DNA from: DATKIY01 sp035543875
GTDB taxonomy: Bacteria; Actinomycetota; Actinomycetes; JAHEKZ01
Assembly: GCA_035543875.1 (NCBI GenBank)
Contig: DATKIY010000194.1
Location: 1 to 6,889, forward strand
Direction: 5' to 3'
Length of the DNA: 6,889 nt
The position numbers and the translations under genes were made by a program. The notes beneath the pieces were generated by a model, which worked only from the letters and a program-made list of their open reading frames with translations, was not told the origin of the DNA and searched no databases. Position 1 is the stretch's first letter; each line of letters opens with the position of its first letter. Of this stretch, positions 1 to 6,844 are shown one piece after another.

Positions 1-40
1 AACGATCGCCACCGGCGTGGGTCTGCGGCATGATCGACGC
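1..40. other. Left edge upstream of ureAB; possible tail of an upstream gene
   Basis: These bases lie upstream of the chosen ureAB start. The ureAB frame stays open to the window edge and contains a GTG at 17, so a slightly longer ureAB cannot be excluded. The other two plus frames end in TGA at 31-33 and 48-50. Either could be the end of an upstream gene coupled to ureAB, but ten to fifteen codons are too few to judge. There is no convincing Shine-Dalgarno sequence just before 41, which fits translational coupling to something upstream. Confidence 0.3.
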
Positions 41-748
41 ATGCGACTGACTCCCACCGAACGCGACCGGCTTCTGCTCTTCAGTGCCGCCGAACTTGCC
101 CGTGCTCGTCGTGCCAGAGGGTTGGTCCTGAATGTGCCTGAAGCCACCGCGATTGTGGCCGATGCCGTCTGCGAAGCCGCTCGAGACGGCGCACGACTGG
201 CCGAAGCCCTGACCGCGGGCCAAACGGTTCTCGGGCCAGACGACGTCATGCCTGGTGTTGCAGACCTCGTTCCAGAGGTCTGGGTCGAAGCTGTTTTCGA
301 TGACGGCACGCGTCTTGTCGTTGTGCCAGACCCAATCGGTGGTCAGTCACTCGGGACAAAAGCTCCCGGTGCCATCCTGACCGCGACCGAAGAGGTCGCA
401 GCGACGACACCGGGGTCGGTCCAACTCGGCGTCGAGAACACCTCGACGGTCCCTATCAGTGTCACGTCACATTTTCATTTCTTTGAGGTCAACCCACGAC
501 TGCGCTTCGACCGCGCAGCCGCATACGGTCAGCGCCTCGCCATCGACGCAGGTACGGCCACGCGATTCGCGCCCGGTTCCGCCACGACCGTGACGCTCAC
601 TCCTATCGGCGGCGACCGGATTGTTGTCGGCTTCTCGGGATTAGTCGACGGTCCGCTGGACGCAGCTGGAGCGAAGGAACGAGCGCTTGAGAAAGCTAGA
701 GCGACCGGTTTTCTCGGTGCAGGGCAGCGGACTGAAGGACAAGCATGA
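41..748 (+). CDS. ureAB: Urease subunit gamma/beta fusion (UreAB)
   Basis: This gene encodes the two small structural subunits of a nickel urease as one 235-residue protein, which would pair with UreC in the cytoplasm. Residues 1-100 are the gamma domain: it opens with MRLTPTERDR, like typical UreA, and includes LNVPEA, ARDG, DDVMPGV and the VEAVFDDGTRLV block. A short linker near 101-107 leads to the beta domain at APGAIL (108-113). The beta domain continues with SHFHFFEVNP (143-152), RFDR and GTATRFAPG (171-179). The start at 41 was chosen because gamma subunits begin M-x-LTP; a GTG at 17 would add eight residues without homology. After GPL (204-206) there is a charged tail of about 29 residues that single UreB proteins lack. 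It resembles the tail of the Helicobacter pylori gamma/beta fusion UreA, which is of similar length. The stop overlaps the ureC start, so the two genes are co-translated. Confidence 0.93.
   Translation: MRLTPTERDRLLLFSAAELARARRARGLVLNVPEATAIVADAVCEAARDGARLAEALTAGQTVLGPDDVMPGVADLVPEVWVEAVFDDGTRLVVVPDPIGGQSLGTKAPGAILTATEEVAATTPGSVQLGVENTSTVPISVTSHFHFFEVNPRLRFDRAAAYGQRLAIDAGTATRFAPGSATTVTLTPIGGDRIVVGFSGLVDGPLDAAGAKERALEKARATGFLGAGQRTEGQA
735..739 (+). promoter_or_regulatory. Ribosome binding site of ureC
   Basis: AAGGA lies 5 nt before the ureC ATG at 745 and sits inside the end of ureAB. With the ATGA overlap at 745-748 it supports coupled translation, and it fixes the ureC start. Confidence 0.6.
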
Positions 749-2418
749 GATCGGAGGACTACGCCGCGGTTCACGGCCCCACTGTCGGGGACAGGATTCG
801 GTTGGGAGACAGCGGACTAGTCGTCGAGGTCGAAAGCGACTCCCAGCTTCTGGGCGATGAATTCTTGATGGGCTTCGGAAAGACCGCTCGTGATGGCATC
901 CACCTACAGGCGCGGACCGTGCGCGAGACGTGCGATCTCGTGATCACAAACGTGGTGCTGCTCGACGCGGTGTCGGGCGTGCGAAAGGTCTCTATTGGAA
1001 TCCGCGAGGGACGGATCAGCAGTATTGGTCGCGCGGGAAACCCAGACACTTTGGACCGAGTCGAGGTCGTCGTCGGCACCGGCTCGTTGGTCCTCAACGG
1101 CGAGGGGCTCATCGCCACCGCTGGTGTGATTGATACCCACGTGCACGGCATGTCCCCGCGCATCATGGAGGCAGCGCTCGCCTCGGGGGTGACAACGATC
1201 CTGTCTCAAGAGATTGGACCGGCGTGGGGCGTCGGAGTTAACTCACCCTGGGGGCTGCGTACTGCCTTCGACGCATTCGACGCCTGGCCAGTGAACATCG
1301 GCTTTCTTGGGCGCGGCTCAGCCTCGGTGAGCGATCCGCTCGTCGAGGCGCTCGTTGATGGCGGAGTCTGCGGATTCAAAGTCCACGAAGACACCGGCGC
1401 TCACGGGCGCGCGCTGGATACTGCGCTCCGCGTTGCAGAAGAACACGATGTGCAGGTCGCCCTACACACCGACGGCCTCAACGAAAGTCTTTCTGTCGCC
1501 GATACCCTTGCGGTCATCGATGGTCGAACCATCCATGCCTTCCACGTGGAAGGCTGCGGTGGCGGCCACGTCCCCGACGTGCTGAGTCTTGCTGGTGTGC
1601 CGAACGTCATTGGGTCCTCTACGAACCCGACCCTCCCCTACGGGCGTGACGCGGTAGCCGAACACCTGGACATGATCGTCGCCAGTCACGCGCTCAAACG
1701 CGACCTACCCAGCGACCTGGCGATGGCCCACGACCGCATCCGTGGTGCGACCATGGCCGCCGAAGACGTGTTGCACGATTTGGGCGCGATCCCCATCACC
1801 TCGTCCGACGCACAGGGCATGGGCCGGGTCGGCGAAACGGTCAAGCGCACGTTCGCAATGGCGGGCAAGAACAAGCTCGACCGCGGACCCATGAGCGGTG
1901 ACGACGAGCGCAATGACAACCACCGCGTTCTGCGCTATCTCGCCAAACTGACTATCAATCCGGCGATCGCTCATGGTCTATCGCACGAGGTCGGCTCAGT
2001 GGAAGTCGGCAAGTTGGCCGACATCGTGTTGTGGGAACCAGCCTTCTTCGGTGCCAAGCCGTCCCTGGTGCTCAAAGCTGGATTCCCAGCATGGGGAGTT
2101 GTCGGCGATCCGAATGCCAGCGTGGACCGGTCCGAACCACTCGTACTCGGGCCACAGTTTGGCGCGCACGGCGCTGCCGCATCAGACCTTTCCGTCGCGT
2201 TCGTCAATGGATCCTTCGATGGTGGTCAACTGACGACGAGACGGCGTCAGGTCGCGGTGAGGAACTGTCGTGGAATCGGACTTGGTGACATGGTTCGCAA
2301 TACCACCGTGGGCGAGACGAGAGTCGATGCGGCGGGCGCCCAGGTCACATTCAACGGCGAACGTTTGAAGTCGCTACCCGCGGATTCAGTAAGTCTGAAC
2401 CGGCTCTACTTCCTGTAG
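745..2418 (+). CDS. ureC: Urease alpha (catalytic) subunit, divergent type (UreC)
   Basis: This is the catalytic subunit of a urease, an amidohydrolase that hydrolyses urea to ammonia and carbamate at a dinickel centre. At 557 residues it is about ten shorter than Klebsiella UreC. Aligned by eye to Klebsiella UreC, all key residues are present: His132 and His134 (DTHVH), Lys212 (the carbamylated lysine) and His214 in FKVHED, His241 (ALHTD), His267 (FHVEG), His315 on the mobile flap, Arg331 and Asp355 (TSSD). The N-terminal YAAVHGPTVGDRIRL and the VEVGKLADIVLW block (420-430) are also typical. Oddities: the classical GTHATTCTPG segment is replaced by a shorter sequence near 161-169, the flap Cys becomes Ser314, the next His becomes Ala316, and the Ala of the SDSQAMG motif becomes Gly358. 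The start overlaps ureAB by 4 nt. No accessory gene follows. Urease-family identity is firm; urea as the true substrate is less certain. Confidence 0.93.
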   Translation: MRSEDYAAVHGPTVGDRIRLGDSGLVVEVESDSQLLGDEFLMGFGKTARDGIHLQARTVRETCDLVITNVVLLDAVSGVRKVSIGIREGRISSIGRAGNPDTLDRVEVVVGTGSLVLNGEGLIATAGVIDTHVHGMSPRIMEAALASGVTTILSQEIGPAWGVGVNSPWGLRTAFDAFDAWPVNIGFLGRGSASVSDPLVEALVDGGVCGFKVHEDTGAHGRALDTALRVAEEHDVQVALHTDGLNESLSVADTLAVIDGRTIHAFHVEGCGGGHVPDVLSLAGVPNVIGSSTNPTLPYGRDAVAEHLDMIVASHALKRDLPSDLAMAHDRIRGATMAAEDVLHDLGAIPITSSDAQGMGRVGETVKRTFAMAGKNKLDRGPMSGDDERNDNHRVLRYLAKLTINPAIAHGLSHEVGSVEVGKLADIVLWEPAFFGAKPSLVLKAGFPAWGVVGDPNASVDRSEPLVLGPQFGAHGAAASDLSVAFVNGSFDGGQLTTRRRQVAVRNCRGIGLGDMVRNTTVGETRVDAAGAQVTFNGERLKSLPADSVSLNRLYFL

Positions 2419-2446
2419 CGCGCGCGAACGCGACGAAGACGTAGTA
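2419..2446. other. Convergent junction between ureC and potC
   Basis: Only 28 bp separate the ureC stop from the potC stop on the opposite strand. There is a CGCGCGCG run with a nearby CGCG that could form only a 4-bp stem, and no T-tract. I see no convincing intrinsic terminator in either direction, so the two transcripts may overlap at their 3' ends or end by another mechanism. Confidence 0.6.
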
Positions 2447-3355
2447 CTAGCCGCCACCACCGGTCATCGTTCTGGCGATATCGGACGATGAGTCACCGCC
2501 TCGACGCAACACAAGAGCCACCAGACCGATAGCAACCAGTGTCAGCATGAACATCAGGGTCGACACAGCAGCGATCTCAGGGCGTAACGAGGCCTTGACC
2601 GACGAGAAGACGTAGACCGGCCATGGCGTCACACCTTGTACCTGGACGAACGACGAGATGATCGTGTTGTCCAAGCTCAGCGTGAAGGACAACAACGCAC
2701 CAGCGAGTACGGCAGGCATCATCAGCGGCAGGGTGATTTGGGTGAACCGCCGAACTGGCGGTGCGTAGAGATCCCCCGCTGCCTCTTCCAAAGTTTCGTC
2801 GATACCTGACATGCGTGCTCGAACAATCAGTGCGACCACCGCTGTCGAGAACAGCGAGTGGCTCACGATGAGTCGAACCCATCCGTTATCGAACGCAGAC
2901 AGTCCCCAATTGCCAAGCGTGACGTACCAAGGAAGCAACGCGACAGCATCGACAATTTCTGGCGTTACCAGCACCAACGCGACGAAGAACAAGAAGCCTG
3001 CTGACCATTTGCCCGGTCGCCGGGCAAGCGCTACACCAGCAAGTGAGCCAAGCACTGTCGCGACAATCGCGGAAAAGACGCCGACGATGACAGAAACCTT
3101 GACCGCCTCGCGCGGCGCAGGATTGTCTAAGAACGATTGATATCCGTCGAATCCGAACCCGTTCCAGTCGACAAGCAGTCGACCGGTGTTGAACGAGAAG
3201 ACAACGATGACGACGATCGGTGCGAACAGAAAAATGAAGACCAGGATGCCCCAAAGCACTAAAGCCCGATTCGCCCAGTCGGCTTTAGGCTTGTATAGCT
3301 TTGCGGGCGGTCGGGCGGCCGCGGTAGGTACTTGCTCTGTCGTTTGGGTCGCCAT
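2447..3355 (-). CDS. potC: Polyamine-type ABC transporter permease (PotC-like)
   Basis: This is one of two inner-membrane permeases of a spermidine/putrescine-family importer. The 302-residue protein has a basic N-terminal cytoplasmic stretch, then about six hydrophobic segments near residues 32-54, 88-109, 119-141, 162-179, 212-232 and 262-284. The cytoplasmic coupling loop carries the EAA motif (EEAAGDLYAPP from about 190), followed by ITLPLMMPA, which is the contact site for the ATPase. PotC-type features include the LDNTIISSF stretch (about 228-236). The ATG at 3355 is preferred over the GTG at 3358 because GGAGGG lies 5 nt before the ATG but only 2 nt before the GTG. The ATG also shares one base with the potB stop (TGATG). 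It is the last gene of the potA-D-B-C operon. The C-terminus ends in a short glycine run. Confidence 0.9.
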   Translation of the reverse strand: MATQTTEQVPTAAARPPAKLYKPKADWANRALVLWGILVFIFLFAPIVVIVVFSFNTGRLLVDWNGFGFDGYQSFLDNPAPREAVKVSVIVGVFSAIVATVLGSLAGVALARRPGKWSAGFLFFVALVLVTPEIVDAVALLPWYVTLGNWGLSAFDNGWVRLIVSHSLFSTAVVALIVRARMSGIDETLEEAAGDLYAPPVRRFTQITLPLMMPAVLAGALLSFTLSLDNTIISSFVQVQGVTPWPVYVFSSVKASLRPEIAAVSTLMFMLTLVAIGLVALVLRRGGDSSSDIARTMTGGGG

Positions 3356-4320
3356 CACTTCCCTCCATCCGACGTGACGTCGACCAGAGTGACCTTGCGG
3401 TGGGACCGCACGGCTGCACGTAGCGCCAACCCAATGAGGGCGAAAACGAACACAGTGACCAAGATGAAGAGGATGAGCATGACCGCCATCGCCGACCCCA
3501 GCGACCAGTCAAGGGTCGAGTCGAACTGGCTGGCGACGAGCTGGCCAGCCATGCTTCCCTTCGCACATCCCAAGAGGATCGCCGTGATGTAGTCCCCCAT
3601 GAGCGGAATGAAGACGAGCAGCATTCCAGCGATCACACCCGGCATCGCGATCGGCAAAGTCACCTGGGTGAAGGTGCGCCAACGACTGGCACCGAGGTCC
3701 TTGCTCGACTCGCGCAGCGCTGGGTCCATTCGGTCGAACGCAACGAACAGCGGAAGAATCATGAGGGGCAAGTAGTTGTACACCACCCCGATCTGCACGC
3801 CGCGCTGCGTGCAGAGCAACCCCAGTGGTTCGTGGATCACGCCGAGGTGCTGCAGGGTTGAGGACATGAATCCATCGGGGCTGAGAATCAGCTGCCACCC
3901 AATGGTTCGAACTAAAAAGTTGGTCCAGAACGGAACCAGGACGATCCCAAGCATCAGCCCACGCCATCGCTGCGGAACCTTTACTGCCAACCAGTACGAA
4001 AACGGCAGAGCGATGATCAGACACAGCGCGGTCCCGATGAGGGAGATCTTCAGGGTGCGTTTGAAAGTTGGAAAGTACGAAGGGTTGAACGCCTCGGTAT
4101 ACCGGTGGAAGTTCGGGTGAGAGACGTCGGGGATCTGAGTGAAGAAGTCGACCTGCTGGCCAAAGCTGTAGTAGAGAATCCAGGCGACCGGCGCCGCAAA
4201 GAAGATGACGAACCAAACCCACGCGGGAATCGCCAGCAGAGAGCGAGGGACCCAAGAACGCTTGGGTCCCCGCTCCGCTGCAGGTGCCGGAGTCTCCTCC
4301 GGCGCTTCGGTCATGGTCAT
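3355..4320 (-). CDS. potB: Polyamine-type ABC transporter permease (PotB-like)
   Basis: This is the partner permease of PotC in the importer. It has 321 residues, with a proline- and charge-rich N-terminus (about 1-25). Hydrophobic segments lie near 28-52, 92-114, 122-145, 176-196, 223-248 and 276-303. The PotB hallmark PFWTNFLVRTIGW spans 130-142. The coupling loop starts at ESSKDLGAS (204-212), where ESS replaces the usual EAA, and runs to TLPIAMPG (221-228). It begins 4 nt after the potD stop and has only a weak Shine-Dalgarno sequence, so translation is probably coupled. A second ATG two codons in is an alternative start. Its stop overlaps the potC start. Family placement is confident; the transported compound is not shown by the permease sequence. 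Confidence 0.91.
   Translation of the reverse strand: MTMTEAPEETPAPAAERGPKRSWVPRSLLAIPAWVWFVIFFAAPVAWILYYSFGQQVDFFTQIPDVSHPNFHRYTEAFNPSYFPTFKRTLKISLIGTALCLIIALPFSYWLAVKVPQRWRGLMLGIVLVPFWTNFLVRTIGWQLILSPDGFMSSTLQHLGVIHEPLGLLCTQRGVQIGVVYNYLPLMILPLFVAFDRMDPALRESSKDLGASRWRTFTQVTLPIAMPGVIAGMLLVFIPLMGDYITAILLGCAKGSMAGQLVASQFDSTLDWSLGSAMAVMLILFILVTVFVFALIGLALRAAVRSHRKVTLVDVTSDGGK
3361..3366 (-). promoter_or_regulatory. Ribosome binding site of potC
   Basis: On the minus strand this reads GGAGGG, inside the end of potB. It is 5 nt before the ATG at 3355 and 2 nt before the GTG at 3358, so it decides the start in favour of the ATG. Confidence 0.65.
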
Positions 4321-4324
4321 CCGG

Positions 4325-5506
4325 TTAGCCGCCGGCTGCTGCCTTCATCTCGTTGGAGATTTGCACGCGAGTGGTTTGTGCGGAGTTCAGCTCGCCAGCC
4401 TCCATCGTCGATACTTGAGCCTCGTCGAAGAAGATGAGATCAAGCATTTCCACTCCGGCAGCCCTCGCTGCGGGTTCAATACCCTTAACGCCGGTGTTGT
4501 AGCCGATGAACTCCAACTCCTGTAGCGAGACCTCAGGATCGAGCAGGTAGTTGATCCAGGCGTAGGCGGCGTTGATGTTCTTTGCGCCGGTCGGAATGGC
4601 GTAGTTGTCCATCCAGATCTCGCTTCGAGGACCAGGGAAGACCCATTTCCACTGTCCGGGGTCGGCGCTCATGATGCCAAGCCGTGCGTCGCCGTTCCAG
4701 GCGTGAGCCAACCAGAACGTACCTTGCGGGATTCCGTTGCTACCCGGGTATGACTCGAACGACTTCACATGCGGGGCTAGCTGGTTCACCGAGAATTCCC
4801 GACATGCATCCAACTGTGCCTGGTCTTCAGTCATCCAGTTGATGTCGTTGGCCCACAGATAGAGGCCGCAGATGTTGTCTGGACTATCTAAAATAGACAC
4901 CTGACCACTTGCTTCGCCCATTGCCACATCGAGGAAGTCCTGCCAGGTCGACATCTCGGTTGAAATTTGCGTTGTGTCGTAGCAGTAGCCCGTGGTGCCC
5001 CAGTCCTTGCATACCGAGTGCTCGTTATTGGGATCCCACGGCTGATTGGTGTACTGAGGGTCGAGGTTCTTGAAGTTTGGAATGCGCGCCAAGTCGAGCG
5101 TTTGCACCAGGTCGTGCTGCACCAACGCGGGAATGAACGGCCCCGTAGGCACGATGATGTCGTAGCCGGACGTGCCCTGCGCGGCTGTGAGCTTGGCGAT
5201 GAGCTGCTCATTGGAGTTGTACGAGCTCAGGTTGAACTTCAGATCGTTCTCGGTCTCAAACTGCTTGATGACCTTGGGACTGTTGTACTCACCCCAGGTG
5301 AACATCTCCAGGTTGTCTTCGATCGGTCCAGAAGACGACGACGCACCAGCAGCCGGCGTCTGCGGCTCGTCGTTTCCGCAACCAGCAAGCAGCGCGGCTC
5401 CGCCGACGCCAGCAGCTAGTCCGCCGGCCATAAACAAGCGACGCGAAATTCGGTCGATGGCCGCCGGGGGCGCCAAAATGTTGATCGGTTCCTTGCTGTC
5501 CGTCAT
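4325..5506 (-). CDS. potD: Tat-exported lipoprotein substrate-binding protein (PotD-like)
   Basis: This is the extracytoplasmic receptor of the importer. The 393-residue protein starts with a twin-arginine signal, SRRLFM (21-26), and a hydrophobic stretch. A lipobox LLAGC (39-43) would leave Cys43 lipid-anchored outside the membrane. A serine-rich linker (55-60) precedes the PotD-type fold: FTWGEYNSP, GYDIIVPT, NLDPQY, DPNNEHS, LAHAWNGDA and IWMDNYAIP. Compared with E. coli PotD, Trp34, Tyr37, Trp229, Trp255, Asp257 and Tyr293 are matched by Trp71, Tyr74, Trp270, Trp298, Asp300 and Tyr336. The amine-binding Asp168 and Glu171 fall on Ser208 and Asn211, and Tyr85 on Pro123. Four cysteines in the mature domain (166, 175, 213, 235) could form disulfides. 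AAAGGG sits 5 nt before the ATG. It lies 28 nt after potA. The exact substrate is uncertain. Confidence 0.9.
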   Translation of the reverse strand: MTDSKEPINILAPPAAIDRISRRLFMAGGLAAGVGGAALLAGCGNDEPQTPAAGASSSSGPIEDNLEMFTWGEYNSPKVIKQFETENDLKFNLSSYNSNEQLIAKLTAAQGTSGYDIIVPTGPFIPALVQHDLVQTLDLARIPNFKNLDPQYTNQPWDPNNEHSVCKDWGTTGYCYDTTQISTEMSTWQDFLDVAMGEASGQVSILDSPDNICGLYLWANDINWMTEDQAQLDACREFSVNQLAPHVKSFESYPGSNGIPQGTFWLAHAWNGDARLGIMSADPGQWKWVFPGPRSEIWMDNYAIPTGAKNINAAYAWINYLLDPEVSLQELEFIGYNTGVKGIEPAARAAGVEMLDLIFFDEAQVSTMEAGELNSAQTTRVQISNEMKAAAGG

Positions 5507-5511
5507 TTGAG

Positions 5512-5517
5512 CCCTTT
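5512..5517 (-). promoter_or_regulatory. Ribosome binding site of potD
   Basis: On the minus strand this reads AAAGGG, 5 nt before the potD ATG, in the 28-nt gap after potA. It supports the chosen start. The gap is too short to suggest a separate promoter. Confidence 0.6.
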
Positions 5518-5534
5518 CGTTGCGACTGTCCGGC

Positions 5535-6689
5535 TCAACCGCCGGCCAGAACCTCTGCTTTCTCGTCAGCTGGACTGGCGAGAACTAGATCTGCTTGATC
5601 AGCGTCGAATACATAGGTGTGGTCGTCGTCCCACGAGCACCAGACCGATGCACCAGGCAGAAGGCGTGGAGCCTTCGTGCGCGGTAGCCGGGCGAGAAGC
5701 TCGCGCTGCCCAGCCGTTGAGACAACGAATTGGATGACGTCACCTAAGTGCGAAACGCCAACGAGTGTCCCTTTCAACTCGTTGGATGCACCCGACGGCT
5801 GAGTTTCGGTCACCGACACCGCTTCCGGCCGCACAGCAGCAAGGGCTGGTGCGCCAGACGAGATGTTCGCCGCTGCCCTCGAACTGCGGAAGGCCCAACC
5901 ATCGCCAACGACCGTGCGTCCGTCGTCGCCTGCCGTGCCGTGGAAGAAGTTCTGTTGTCCGATGAAGCCGGCGACGAACGCGGACGCAGGGTGCTCATAG
6001 ATCGTGTATGGATCGCCGAGTTGCTCAATCCGGCCGTCGAGCATGACCGCGATCCGGTCGCTCATCGAAAGCGCTTCTTCTTGGTCGTGTGTGACGAAGA
6101 TGAACGTGATGCCCAACTGAGACTGAAGCAACTTCAGCTCGATCTGCATCTCCTCTCGGAGTTTACGGTCGAGTGCGCCGAGTGGTTCGTCGAGTAGCAG
6201 AACGCTCGGCCGGTTGACCAGCGCGCGGGCGAGAGCGACTCGCTGTTGCTGGCCACCCGAAAGCTGTTTCGGTTTGCGAGCGGCTAGTGGCGTCATCTTC
6301 ACCATGTCCAGCGCTTCGCTAACGCGGCGACTCACGTCGGACTTGCCCACTCGCTTTTGTCGAAGCCCGTAGGCGACGTTCTCTGCGACGGTCATATGAG
6401 GGAAGAGTGCGTAGGCCTGGAAGACCGTGTTCACATCGCGCTTGTGCGGCGGCGTTCCCCGGATCGACTCCCCTGAGATGCGCAACTCACCCGAGGTTGG
6501 CTCTTCGAACCCAGCGAGCATGCGCAGCGTGGTGGTCTTACCGCAACCACTCGGGCCAAGCAATGAAAGGAATTCGCCATCATGGACATCGAGGTTGATC
6601 TGATCAACGGCCGTGAAATCCCCGAACATCTTGACTACGTCGATCAACTGGACCGCGCCCGCCGCGGACCCCATTTCGTCGTCGCTCAC
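5535..6689 (-). CDS. potA: Polyamine-type ABC transporter ATP-binding protein (PotA-like)
   Basis: This is the ATPase that powers the importer from the cytoplasmic side. The 384-residue protein contains Walker A GPSGCGKT (45-52), the Q-loop in VFQAYALFPH (Gln91), the ABC signature LSGGQQQR (143-150), Walker B VLLLDEP (163-169) and the H-loop FVTHDQEEA (His201). The order and spacing are typical of CUT1/PotA ATPases. A C-terminal TOBE-type regulatory domain begins about residue 282 (ALAAVRPEAV) and runs to about 360. The start is GTG at 6689, chosen because GAGGAG lies 9 nt upstream; the ATG five codons further in has no good Shine-Dalgarno sequence. It is the first gene of a four-gene operon, and the 200 bp upstream holds candidate control sites. 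Family placement is secure; substrate specificity is set by the receptor, not by this protein. Confidence 0.95.
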   Translation of the reverse strand: MSDDEMGSAAGAVQLIDVVKMFGDFTAVDQINLDVHDGEFLSLLGPSGCGKTTTLRMLAGFEEPTSGELRISGESIRGTPPHKRDVNTVFQAYALFPHMTVAENVAYGLRQKRVGKSDVSRRVSEALDMVKMTPLAARKPKQLSGGQQQRVALARALVNRPSVLLLDEPLGALDRKLREEMQIELKLLQSQLGITFIFVTHDQEEALSMSDRIAVMLDGRIEQLGDPYTIYEHPASAFVAGFIGQQNFFHGTAGDDGRTVVGDGWAFRSSRAAANISSGAPALAAVRPEAVSVTETQPSGASNELKGTLVGVSHLGDVIQFVVSTAGQRELLARLPRTKAPRLLPGASVWCSWDDDHTYVFDADQADLVLASPADEKAEVLAGG

Positions 6690-6698
6690 TCCCGCTGA

Positions 6699-6704
6699 CT
6701 CCTC
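6699..6704 (-). promoter_or_regulatory. Ribosome binding site of potA
   Basis: On the minus strand this reads GAGGAG, 9 nt before the GTG start of potA. It favours the GTG over the ATG at 6674. Confidence 0.65.
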
Positions 6705-6732
6705 ATCGTCGGCTGGTGACGCATCGAACTCG

Positions 6733-6760
6733 TTGGATCACACTCCGCAGTGATGGCCAA
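6733..6760. repeat. Imperfect inverted repeat upstream of potA
   Basis: TTGG-ATCAC on the left pairs with GTGAT-GG-CCAA on the right around an 8-nt centre, with a two-base bulge. It ends 44-71 bp before the potA start, so it would lie in the leader or core promoter. It could be an operator or an mRNA hairpin. The imperfect pairing makes chance a real option. Confidence 0.3.
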
Positions 6761-6844
6761 CTGGGGTGAGTGAACCAGACTTACAGGGTCCAGCCACAGT
6801 ATTGAGCCCAAGTCGTGACCTGCGGGTTTCTGCGCAAAACAGCA

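Noticed and set aside
17..40. GTG at 17 as the ureAB start
   Set aside because: It would add eight residues with no resemblance to urease gamma subunits, which begin M-x-LTP; the ATG at 41 gives exactly that start.
2419..2446. Possible bidirectional terminator between ureC and potC
   Set aside because: Only a 4-bp CGCG stem can form and there is no T-tract on either strand.
4967..5419. A 150-codon plus-strand open frame opposite potD
   Set aside because: It is a shadow of a well-supported gene on the other strand, with no recognisable motif.
6721..6740. AACTCGTTGGAT repeated here and inside potA near 5776-5787
   Set aside because: About one 12-base match of this kind is expected by chance in a window of this size, and one copy lies in coding sequence.
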